64,000 nucleotides of DNA, taken from contig CAZYEV010000072.1 of assembly GCA_964646615.1 (NCBI GenBank), positions 12,913 to 76,912 of the forward strand, in the 5' to 3' direction. The stretch comes from M3007 sp964646615. Lineage in GTDB: Bacteria > Bacteroidota > Bacteroidia > Chitinophagales > Saprospiraceae. The position numbers were made by a program, and so were the translations under genes. Positions 8,721 through 15,993 of this stretch are shown here, in pieces. Position 1 is the stretch's first letter, and each line of letters begins with the position of its first letter. The notes below the pieces were generated by a model. The model was not told the origin of the DNA. It was given only the letters and a program-made list of their open reading frames with translations, and did not search any database.

Positions 8721-9623
8721 ATGCTCAAAATCGCGTATTCGCCCGTGTATGTGTATCCGCTGCCTGATGGCCACCGATTCCCGATGGCCAAGTACGAGGT
8801 CATTGCCGAGCAACTGCTGTACGAAGGCACCGTGCGCGAGGATAATTTCTTTCATCCCGAAGCACTCCCTGAGGAAACGGCGCTGCTCGTGCATACTGAA
8901 GCGTACTGGCACAAGCTCAATACCGTCTCGCTCACCGAGCGCGAGGAGCGCGCCATTGGCTTTCCCATTACCGAGCGCTTTGTCGTACGCGGGCGGCACA
9001 TCTCGCAAGGAACCATCCAGTGCGCCCTATTCGCCCGGCAATACGGCGTAGCCATGAACATCGCCGGCGGCACCCACCACGCTTATGCCGACCACGGCGA
9101 AGGCTATTGCTGCTTCAACGACCAGGCCCTGGCCGCCGCCTATCTGTTGCACCACGGGCTGGCCCGGCAAATCCTCATCGTGGACCTCGACGTCCACCAG
9201 GGCAACGGCACGGCCCACATCTTTCGCAACGAACCGCGTGTCTTCACCTTCTCCATGCACGGAGCGCGCAACTACCCCCTGCGCAAAGAGCGTTCCGACC
9301 TCGACCTGCCCCTGCCCGACGGCATGGAAGACAAACCCTACCTGACACTCCTGCGCGAGACACTCCCGCGCCTGTTCGACCAGGTACAGCCCGACTTCGT
9401 CTTCTACCAGAGCGGCGTGGACATCTTAGAAACCGACCGCCTTGGCCGTCTGCGCATCAGCCGCAACGGCTGCCGCGAACGCGACCGCTTCGTGCTGGAA
9501 CTGTGCCATCGCCACCGCCTACCCATCGCCATCAGCATGGGCGGCGGCTACTCGCCTCGCCTTAGCGACATTGTCGAGGCCCATGCCAATACCTTCCGAA
9601 CGGCCCAGGAGGTATTTTTTTAA
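8721..9623 (+). CDS. histone deacetylase / acetylpolyamine-hydrolase family enzyme
   Basis: A 300-residue zinc hydrolase of the arginase-deacetylase fold. The active-site elements are present: the His-His pair in GGTHHAYADHGEGYCCFND, the metal ligands in LDVHQGNGTA (Asp and His) and the later Asp in YQSGVDILETDRLG. These enzymes remove acetyl groups from lysine or polyamines; bacterial members include AcuC, which controls acetyl-CoA synthetase. No acs gene is nearby, so the substrate is open. The start MLKIAYSP at 8721 is chosen because the core fold begins there and a -7 box lies just upstream. Confidence 0.9.
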   Translation: MLKIAYSPVYVYPLPDGHRFPMAKYEVIAEQLLYEGTVREDNFFHPEALPEETALLVHTEAYWHKLNTVSLTEREERAIGFPITERFVVRGRHISQGTIQCALFARQYGVAMNIAGGTHHAYADHGEGYCCFNDQALAAAYLLHHGLARQILIVDLDVHQGNGTAHIFRNEPRVFTFSMHGARNYPLRKERSDLDLPLPDGMEDKPYLTLLRETLPRLFDQVQPDFVFYQSGVDILETDRLGRLRISRNGCRERDRFVLELCHRHRLPIAISMGGGYSPRLSDIVEAHANTFRTAQEVFF

Positions 9624-9625
9624 AC

Positions 9626-9672
9626 AAAGCCAGAGGGCTGCCCTGCAAAGGTTAGAGCAGCGTTCTGGCTTT
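9626..9672. terminator. candidate bidirectional terminator between convergent genes
   Basis: AAAGCCAGA (9626-9634) is complementary to TCTGGCTTT (9664-9672) across a 29-base spacer that itself contains a small GGGC/GCCC hairpin. The right arm lies inside the 3' end of the CotH gene. On the minus strand the stem is followed by TTTAAAAAAA. The large loop lowers confidence. Confidence 0.35.
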
Positions 9673-12009
9673 TCCAACGGCATAAGCATGCACACGCCGC
9701 AACAGGAGCGCTCCGAACAGCAGGATGAGCGCGCCCACTGCTAAGCCAATGCGCGTAGCGCGTTCCTTCTGCAGGGCGACCGTTTGCGCATGAAAGAGCG
9801 GATTGGGCATGCCGGGCGACCCCGGGCCGAGATGGACGCCCCAGTTATCGGGCTGGCTGTTGTCCAACGAAGGCATGAGCAGGTCGAGTGTGAACTCGCC
9901 TTCGGGCGCTTCGATAGCGTAGGCGATGCTGTCCACCACGCGGCCGTCGGCAGCGTACAACAGCAGGCGCTCGGCTTGCTTGTTGAGGCCAAAGCGGAAA
10001 TCGCCGGCGAGATGGCGTACATGAGGGAATTGCTTGCGAAAAGCGGCGGAGTCCTGACAGATGACCAGATAACTCTGTGGAGCAATGCTGACCTCCGGGA
10101 AAGCCCAGCTGCGGCGTGCGTCGCGGAGCGCCCAGCCCTTAAGGCTTACCGGCTGTTTGCTGGCATTGTAGAGTTCTATCCAGTCGCCGCTTTTGTGGCC
10201 GGCGGGAGCGATTTCATTGAAAAAGACGACGCCATCCAGGGGGTGTTGGTCGCGCACGAAGCGGGCGCGCAGGTGGAGGGTGGCGTTGGCCGGCAGGAAC
10301 GTTTCGATGGCGCGCCCCTGGCGTTCGATGCCCTCCCAACCGGCGAAGCGATAGCCCACCGCCGGCACGGCCTGCAAGGCGATGGGAATGCGCTCGAAGT
10401 ACGTGCCATTAAATTCGCCGGAACCAATAGTAATGGTGTTGTTAATGACCACCGACCCTCCAGCGTCCACCGTCAGGTGCAATTGGGCGGGGGCGCCCGT
10501 TTGGAAGTGCTGGGCCAGATGCTGGAACATTACCATCGGGCGCTTCTCGGCAAACTGGCGGATGATGGCCACGTGTTTGCGCCAGTTGGCCTCAGAGCGT
10601 CGCCAGCGCTGCAGGTGTCGCAGCATCTCAGGGCCGAGCGTGCGCTCGAACCACTCCACTTCACGCAGGACGTTTTCGGCGCTGAGCGAAGTATTGAGCC
10701 GGTCGCAAAAGCGGTTGACGAACTGGTGGCGGAATTCGCGGTTGCGCAGCAGGTTTCGGAGCAGGAACGTGCTCCACGGCGGGTTGGGCCAGCGCGGGCC
10801 ATTGGGTTCGGTGAAGAAGGCGATAGCGTCGGTCTGCCAGGCGTTGGGGTCGTGCAGGCCGAAGCCCCAGTCGGTGTCGAAGAGGATCCAGCGCCAGCGC
10901 CCGCCGGGTCGGTGGGGGCGCCAGTAGCGGATGTTGCCGCCGGCGTCGGTATTGAAGCAATAGATTTGGGCTATCTGGTAGTCTATGAAGTTTTCCACGT
11001 CCATTTGCGCCCGCACCCACGCGTAGTGGGCCGGGTCGGCCAGGTCGTGTGTACGGATGTACTCCAGCATGCGCAAGTAGTGGGCATTGGAGCCGTGGCG
11101 CACCTGGCGCTGGTGTTCCAGCAAGTCGAGCGAGTCGCGGTCCACATCGGCGTGGTCTTCCAAAAACCGCGCGTTCACCTTTTCGCGGATGTGGTAGAGG
11201 CCCCAGTACTGACCGTTGATATAGAGCAGTGCCGGGCGGAAAGCCTGCTTTTCTAAGCCCCAGTCGTCGGTCAGGCGGTTCATCAGCTCGTCGCGGAAAT
11301 GCGCCCCGGCGAAGTCGCTCCCGCCATTGCGCAGCACTAAGTACTTGAACTTCTTGGGCTGGTCGGGCCCGAAGATGCGGTGGCGGAAGAACTTTTTGCC
11401 GTAGCGGTCGCGCGCCACTAAGACGATGCTTTTTTGAGGAAAAATGCGGCTATATCCGCCAAAAATACGGAAGCCGGCGCCGCTGTTGTGGACGCACGAG
11501 CCGTCGCTTTCGTAGATTTCGGTATGGCAGGCAAATTCGCGGCGCGTCCAGAAATTGGCCCCCGGGCGATGCTCGGCGGTGGTGTCAGCCATGGGGCCTT
11601 CCTGAAAGATGCCTTTCTCCGGGTCGAAAAGAATGGCCGGATTGATGGCGACCGATACGACCGGCAGGCGTGTGGGCGGCTCGCCGATGAAGTACGTCTG
11701 CGCCGTGGCGCGCCCAACGACCTGGCCCCGCCGGGCCAGCGCCCGCACCACCGTCGTACGCGGCACCAACAGCGGCCGCGTGTAGCGCGCCGAACGCACC
11801 GACGGATACGAACCATCCGTCGTGTAATAAATGACTGCGCCTTCAGGCGCCGATAGCCGCACCTCTACGGCCTCCCGATAGAACCCACCCGGCTGCGAAA
11901 ACTGCACCACCAACGGCGCCGGGGCCGGTGCCGCCTGCTGACCGCGGGCCACCGACACACTCAAAGCAAAAGCCAGAAACAACAAGCGCAAAAGGTCGCA
12001 GATGCGCAT
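9652..12009 (-). CDS. secreted CotH-kinase protein with lamin-tail domain and C-terminal membrane anchor
   Basis: A 785-residue protein. After a signal peptide (LLRLLFLAFALSVSVARG) come a chitobiase-C-like beta domain (about 35-105, with VIYYTTDGSYP), a CotH spore-coat-kinase domain (about 130-470, with the catalytic-type motif WRWILFDTDWGFG), an InlB-like beta repeat (VPAVGYRFAGWEG), a lamin-tail domain (about 600-720, GDWIELYNAS) and a transmembrane helix at the extreme C-terminus (IGLAVGALILLFGALLL). CotH family members phosphorylate proteins in the spore coat of Bacillus; in Bacteroidota their targets are unknown. The ATG at 12009 is preferred over 12051 because a -7 box lies between them. 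The C-terminal anchor is unusual, as related proteins often carry a T9SS tail. Confidence 0.85.
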   Translation of the reverse strand: MRICDLLRLLFLAFALSVSVARGQQAAPAPAPLVVQFSQPGGFYREAVEVRLSAPEGAVIYYTTDGSYPSVRSARYTRPLLVPRTTVVRALARRGQVVGRATAQTYFIGEPPTRLPVVSVAINPAILFDPEKGIFQEGPMADTTAEHRPGANFWTRREFACHTEIYESDGSCVHNSGAGFRIFGGYSRIFPQKSIVLVARDRYGKKFFRHRIFGPDQPKKFKYLVLRNGGSDFAGAHFRDELMNRLTDDWGLEKQAFRPALLYINGQYWGLYHIREKVNARFLEDHADVDRDSLDLLEHQRQVRHGSNAHYLRMLEYIRTHDLADPAHYAWVRAQMDVENFIDYQIAQIYCFNTDAGGNIRYWRPHRPGGRWRWILFDTDWGFGLHDPNAWQTDAIAFFTEPNGPRWPNPPWSTFLLRNLLRNREFRHQFVNRFCDRLNTSLSAENVLREVEWFERTLGPEMLRHLQRWRRSEANWRKHVAIIRQFAEKRPMVMFQHLAQHFQTGAPAQLHLTVDAGGSVVINNTITIGSGEFNGTYFERIPIALQAVPAVGYRFAGWEGIERQGRAIETFLPANATLHLRARFVRDQHPLDGVVFFNEIAPAGHKSGDWIELYNASKQPVSLKGWALRDARRSWAFPEVSIAPQSYLVICQDSAAFRKQFPHVRHLAGDFRFGLNKQAERLLLYAADGRVVDSIAYAIEAPEGEFTLDLLMPSLDNSQPDNWGVHLGPGSPGMPNPLFHAQTVALQKERATRIGLAVGALILLFGALLLRRVHAYAVGKARTLL

Positions 12010-12029
12010 CCGGGTATTTCGGTTTCGGG

Positions 12030-12037
12030 CAAAGGTA
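12030..12037 (-). promoter_or_regulatory. Bacteroidota -7 box of the CotH gene
   Basis: Reads TACCTTTG on the minus strand, 20 bases before the ATG at 12009, and excludes the longer alternative start at 12051. Confidence 0.6.
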
Positions 12038-12134
12038 AAGCGATTAAACATAATGCCTGATTTTCAGCAGGGTAAGCCGGTTTGTGGAAATACGGCGCCT
12101 GGTAAGTCAAGAATAATACCAAAATTTGCCCGCT

Positions 12135-12476
12135 ATGACCATCGAACAAGCCCAGCAACTCGTGGACGAATGGATCCGCACCATCGGCGTGCGGTACTTC
12201 TCCGAACTGACCAACACGGCCATCCTCATGGAAGAAGTGGGCGAAGTCGCCCGCCTGATGGCCCGCCTTTACGGCGAACAATCGTTCAAAACACCCGAAC
12301 AGGCAGCCTCTGCCCGTCAGGACCTGGCCGACGAAATGGCCGACGTGCTGTTTGTCCTCATCTGCTTAGCCAACCAGACGGGCGTAGATTTGTCCGCTGC
12401 TTTGCAGAAAAACTTAGAAAAAAAGACCCACCGCGACGCTCAGCGCCATGCCGAAAACCCCAAACTCCAGAGCTAA
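12135..12476 (+). CDS. MazG-like nucleotide pyrophosphohydrolase
   Basis: A 113-residue all-alpha NTP pyrophosphatase. The metal-binding pattern is visible as EEVGEVARLMAR followed about 30 residues later by DLADEMADVLFVLICLAN, the ExxE/ExxD arrangement of the MazG/dUTPase superfamily. Such enzymes hydrolyse nucleoside triphosphates to the monophosphate plus pyrophosphate and clean the nucleotide pool or affect ppGpp-linked responses. A TTG at 12126 is an alternative start three codons upstream. The downstream alpha/beta hydrolase begins 16 bases after its stop. Confidence 0.85.
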   Translation: MTIEQAQQLVDEWIRTIGVRYFSELTNTAILMEEVGEVARLMARLYGEQSFKTPEQAASARQDLADEMADVLFVLICLANQTGVDLSAALQKNLEKKTHRDAQRHAENPKLQS

Positions 12477-12492
12477 AACCCAAACACTGCCT

Positions 12493-13290
12493 ATGCTTCC
12501 ACTGCTCGAGCCTTTCGCCGAATACCTGCAACGCAAAGCCCTCTTTCGGCCTACCCCCCTGCCTCGCGGCCACCGCTTTTGTTTTGATGGTGCCCCTTTT
12601 GAGGAATTCTTCCTGGACACCCCCGACGGCGCGCGGCTCAACGTGCTGCGCTTCCCCACGCCCTGGCCCCAAAGCCGAGGGGTGGTGCTGTACTTCCACG
12701 GAAACCGCGACAACCTGCAGCGCTGGGGCTTTCTGCATCGCGACTTTACCGCCCGCGGCTACGACTTCATCGTGCCCGACTATCGCGGCTACGGCAAAAG
12801 CACCGGCCAACCCAGCGAACGCACGCTGTACGAAGATGCGCGCTTCGTTTACGACTGGGTACTCGAGCGCTACCCGGCCATCCAGGTAGAGCTCTACGGC
12901 CGTTCGTTAGGCTCAGCATCGGCCTGCTATCTGGCCGCACACGTGCGCGCACATCAGCTCCTGTTGGAAACGCCCTTCGACAGCCTTCCCGGGCTTCTGG
13001 CGGCCCATCTGGGGCGCGAGCAGTTGCCTATTCGCCCTATGTATATTTTCCCAAACGACCGCCATTTGCGGCAAAGCCCGCTGCCGGCGCTCATTTTTCA
13101 CGGCACAGCCGACCGCGTGGTGCCGCTCAGCTGCGCCGAACGCCTGCGCCCCTGCCTGAAAGCCGGCGACGAGTTTGTCGTCATCCCTGACGGCACCCAC
13201 CACAACCTGCGCACCTTCGACCTCTACCAGCAAACCCTCAACCGCTGGCTGGGATATCCGGCAGCCTACTCCCTGGCGAAGGCCTACTAA
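12493..13290 (+). CDS. alpha/beta hydrolase (BEM46/YfhR-like)
   Basis: A 265-residue serine hydrolase. The oxyanion segment YFHGNRDNLQRWG, the nucleophile elbow YGRSLGSAS, a catalytic Asp near FHGTADRVVP and a His at PDGTHHNL make up a complete triad. The length and the N-terminus (AEYLQRKALFRPTPLP) fit the cytosolic BEM46-like group; the substrate is unknown. I chose the ATG at 12493, which follows the mazG stop, over the ATG at 12448, which would overlap that gene by 29 bases. radA begins two bases after its stop, so the three genes are probably one operon. Confidence 0.85.
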   Translation: MLPLLEPFAEYLQRKALFRPTPLPRGHRFCFDGAPFEEFFLDTPDGARLNVLRFPTPWPQSRGVVLYFHGNRDNLQRWGFLHRDFTARGYDFIVPDYRGYGKSTGQPSERTLYEDARFVYDWVLERYPAIQVELYGRSLGSASACYLAAHVRAHQLLLETPFDSLPGLLAAHLGREQLPIRPMYIFPNDRHLRQSPLPALIFHGTADRVVPLSCAERLRPCLKAGDEFVVIPDGTHHNLRTFDLYQQTLNRWLGYPAAYSLAKAY

Positions 13291-13292
13291 AC

Positions 13293-14669
13293 ATGGCAAA
13301 AAGCAAAACCGTCTTCTTCTGCACCCAGTGCGGCGCCTCCTCGCCCAAATGGATGGGCAAATGCCCCCAATGCGGCGCCTGGAACACCTACCAGGAAGAG
13401 GTCGTTGTGCGCGAAACAACGCCCGAAGAAAAACGTCGCTCCTGGAGCGGCGGCACACCCGCATCGCCCACCCAGGCCACGCTCCTGCCCGCCATTCAGG
13501 CCGGACGGGTACAGCGCCTGCACACCCCCGACGACGAACTCAACCGCGTGCTCGGTGGCGGCATCGTGCCCGGCTCTTTGGTGCTCATCGGCGGCCAGCC
13601 CGGCATCGGCAAAAGCACACTGCTCCTCCAGGTAGCCGTACAGGCACCTGCTAAAGTCCTCTACGTCAGTGGCGAAGAAAGCGAAGAGCAAATCAAAATG
13701 CGCGCCGACCGCCTGCCCGACGGCCGCGCCGAATGCTACATCCTGACCGAGACCAACACGGCCAAAATCCTGCAGCAGGCCAATCAATTGCGCCCCCAGC
13801 TGCTCATCGTGGACTCTATCCAGACCATGAGCAGCCCCCACGTCGAAAGCGCTCCAGGCGGAGTATCGCAGGTGCGCGAATGCGCTGCCGAATTTCTGCG
13901 ATTCGCCAAAGAAACCGGCGTGGCTGTCTTCCTCATCGGCCACATCAACAAGGAGGGCGACATAGCTGGCCCTAAACTGCTCGAGCACATCGTGGACTGC
14001 GTGCTGCAGTTCGAGGGCGACCGCCACTACACCTACCGCCTGCTGCGGACGCTGAAAAACCGCTTTGGCAGCACCGACGAACTGGGCATCTACGAGATGC
14101 GCTCCGACGGCCTGCGGCAGGTGAGCAACCCCTCCGAATTGCTCTTGAGCCAGCGCGAAGAAGACCTCAGCGGCTGCGCCGTGGCCGCCACCGTCGAGGG
14201 GCTGCGGCCCATGCTCATCGAAACTCAGGCCTTAGTCAGCCGCGCCGTCTACGGCACGCCGCAGCGCTCGGCCACCGGCTTCGATATGCGCCGCCTGCAA
14301 ATGCTCCTGGCCGTGCTCGAAAAACGCTGTGGCTACCTCTTCGGCGCCAACGACGTCTTCCTCAACCTCGCCGGTGGCATCCGCGTCGAAGACCCGGCCC
14401 TCGACCTGGCCGTCGTGGCCGCCCTCATCTCCTCACTGCTCGACGTCAGCATCCCCTCCGACGTCTGCTTTGCCGGCGAAGTAGGCCTCAGCGGCGAAAT
14501 ACGCGCCGTCAGCCGCATCGAACAACGCATCGCCGAAGCCGCCCGCCTGGGCTTCCGGCACATGTACATCCCGCGCTTCAACGCCAAAGGGCTGGACCTG
14601 GCCAAATTTTCCATCAACATCCACCTGCTGAGCAAAGTGGATGAACTGCGGGAGGCGCTTTTTACGTAA
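13293..14669 (+). CDS. radA: DNA repair protein RadA (Sms)
   Basis: The 458-residue protein has the complete RadA layout: an N-terminal C4 zinc finger (CTQCGASSPKWMGKCPQCG), a RecA-like ATPase with Walker A GQPGIGKST and Walker B LLIVDSIQ, the RadA-specific KNRFG motif (KNRFGSTDE) and a C-terminal Lon-protease-like domain (DLAVVAALISSL). RadA is a hexameric helicase that promotes branch migration of recombination intermediates together with RecA. It is packed tightly behind the alpha/beta hydrolase. Confidence 0.97.
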   Translation: MAKSKTVFFCTQCGASSPKWMGKCPQCGAWNTYQEEVVVRETTPEEKRRSWSGGTPASPTQATLLPAIQAGRVQRLHTPDDELNRVLGGGIVPGSLVLIGGQPGIGKSTLLLQVAVQAPAKVLYVSGEESEEQIKMRADRLPDGRAECYILTETNTAKILQQANQLRPQLLIVDSIQTMSSPHVESAPGGVSQVRECAAEFLRFAKETGVAVFLIGHINKEGDIAGPKLLEHIVDCVLQFEGDRHYTYRLLRTLKNRFGSTDELGIYEMRSDGLRQVSNPSELLLSQREEDLSGCAVAATVEGLRPMLIETQALVSRAVYGTPQRSATGFDMRRLQMLLAVLEKRCGYLFGANDVFLNLAGGIRVEDPALDLAVVAALISSLLDVSIPSDVCFAGEVGLSGEIRAVSRIEQRIAEAARLGFRHMYIPRFNAKGLDLAKFSINIHLLSKVDELREALFT

Positions 14670-14759
14670 ACTTGCGCACCTATTGGCTAAAAGCGCCCCG
14701 ACCCGGCAACGACACAGCCGGATGTTCACACTTTCCGCTAACCAACCGCAAACACCGCC

Positions 14760-15866
14760 ATGCCACGAAGCCGAAAAGTGCAAGTATTCACCCCTCTTTC
14801 GAAGGCACACGACCTGTTTTTCCAGGTTGGCGCCGACGACCTCCTCATCGCCCAGGAATTGGTTCGCTACACCACCCCTACGAATATCCACAGCCAGATA
14901 GTAGTAGAAGATCTGCGCCTGGCGCCAACCACCCATGTGAACAGCAACCTGAAGGTGGTCATCGGAGACATTGTCTATGAAACTCGCTTGCGTCGTAGCG
15001 ATTGCGAAAGCAAAGTCCTGATCCTCTTCGAGCACAAAAGCGCCCTACCGTCGAAGCCCATCCAAACGCAACTGCTGTCCTACATGATTCCAGTATGGCA
15101 GCAGGACGAACGTGCGGGCCGCCCTTTGACGCCCATCGTGGTGGTGGTGTTTTACCACGGCAAACGCCCGTGGAGGAAGAAGGACTACTACCGGTTCTTC
15201 AAATGCCTGCCCCCGGGGTGGGAGGACCTTATCCCCCATTTTCGGTTCATTGTCTTCGACCTCAGTCAGGTGTCGGCCGAAGAAATCCTTAACCACAAGG
15301 GCATCGGATTTTTGGGCGTTATGCTATTAACTTTTAAATTTGCGCATCAATGGGAGCGTTTAGCCGAGTACATTCCCGACATGATGGCGCTCATCCCTCA
15401 ATGGCCCACTAACGAACGGGAAAACAGACTGCTCAAAGCGTGGCTCATCTATCTTCAAAATATCCTGGATATGAACAAGATAAAGGCATCCGAATTTATA
15501 TCGCGCGTCCCGCGCAACGGCCAGGAGGCCTATGAAATGCTTGTGGAACTCTTCGGCCCACGCGCCGCCGAAATTATTGGCGAATGGAAAGCAGAACGCA
15601 TCGCAGCCAAAAAAGTAGAAGAGGCTAAGCAGCTCATCTACCAGGAAGCCCTTCAAGAGGGTATCGAGAAAGGCCGCGAGGAAGGCCGCGAGAAAGGCCG
15701 CGAGGAAGCTCTGCGAGAATACGTCATCAATCTACTGAAAAACTTCCCTGAGTGGAGCGATGCCAGAATTGCCGAATTGACCAAAACCACAGAGGACGTC
15801 GTTCGGCAAATACGCCAGGAGCTCGCCACTCTGCCCAATGGTGATGCGGCGGAGAAGACTTCGTGA
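14760..15866 (+). CDS. Rpn family recombination-promoting nuclease (PD-(D/E)XK)
   Basis: A 368-residue protein of the Rpn/YhgA-like family. The nuclease core is visible as Asp70 in VIGDIVYE, Glu91 and Lys93 in ILFEHKS, followed by the family motif QLLSYM. The C-terminus (about residues 260-368) is the variable domain: charged helices with three copies of the four-residue unit GRE(E/K), then a helical cap. Rpn proteins are DNA endonucleases linked to recombination and phage defence; in E. coli some of their genes also encode a short C-terminal protein from an internal start that blocks the nuclease. A candidate internal start is present here (see separate entry). The gene ends in its own terminator. 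Confidence 0.88.
   Translation: MPRSRKVQVFTPLSKAHDLFFQVGADDLLIAQELVRYTTPTNIHSQIVVEDLRLAPTTHVNSNLKVVIGDIVYETRLRRSDCESKVLILFEHKSALPSKPIQTQLLSYMIPVWQQDERAGRPLTPIVVVVFYHGKRPWRKKDYYRFFKCLPPGWEDLIPHFRFIVFDLSQVSAEEILNHKGIGFLGVMLLTFKFAHQWERLAEYIPDMMALIPQWPTNERENRLLKAWLIYLQNILDMNKIKASEFISRVPRNGQEAYEMLVELFGPRAAEIIGEWKAERIAAKKVEEAKQLIYQEALQEGIEKGREEGREKGREEALREYVINLLKNFPEWSDARIAELTKTTEDVVRQIRQELATLPNGDAAEKTS
15523..15539 (+). promoter_or_regulatory. candidate intragenic ribosome-binding site and start inside rpn
   Basis: AGGAGG at 15523-15528 lies 8 bases before an in-frame ATG at 15537. Initiation there would give a 109-residue protein equal to rpn residues 260-368, the variable C-terminal domain. Strong Shine-Dalgarno sequences are otherwise not conspicuous before genes in this window. 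This parallels the small intragenic antitoxins reported for E. coli Rpn genes but is unproven. Confidence 0.35.
15672..15707 (+). repeat. three tandem 12-base units coding GRE(E/K)
   Basis: GGCCGCGAG plus GAA or AAA is repeated three times in frame inside the rpn C-terminal domain. Length changes of whole units by slippage would keep the frame. Confidence 0.75.
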
Positions 15867-15915
15867 AACGAACATTCCGATAGCGCAGCCGCTGCCCATT
15901 TCGGTGGGTAAGAAG

Positions 15916-15961
15916 AGCGCCGCCCTGCGTACGAAAGACGAGGGCGGCGCTTCGTTTATTT
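15916..15961 (+). terminator. terminator downstream of rpn
   Basis: AGCGCCGCCCT (15916-15926) pairs perfectly with AGGGCGGCGCT (15941-15951) over a 14-base loop, followed by TCGTTTATTT. It separates rpn from the convergent SprB-type gene. Confidence 0.7.
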
Positions 15962-15993
15962 AAGAGCGTTTTTATGCTTACACAGCGCAAATT

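Noticed and set aside
9784..11256. A 490-codon plus-strand open frame opposite the CotH gene
   Set aside because: It is a mirror frame caused by GC-rich codon bias. It has no recognisable domain, while the opposite strand has clear CotH, lamin-tail and signal-peptide features.
12126..12134. Upstream TTG start for the MazG-like protein
   Set aside because: It adds only three residues outside the fold; the ATG at 12135 fits the family start, although the TTG cannot be excluded.
15672..15707. Tandem repeat as a possible CRISPR or minisatellite
   Set aside because: Only three contiguous 12-base in-frame units without spacers, coding for the rpn C-terminal helix.
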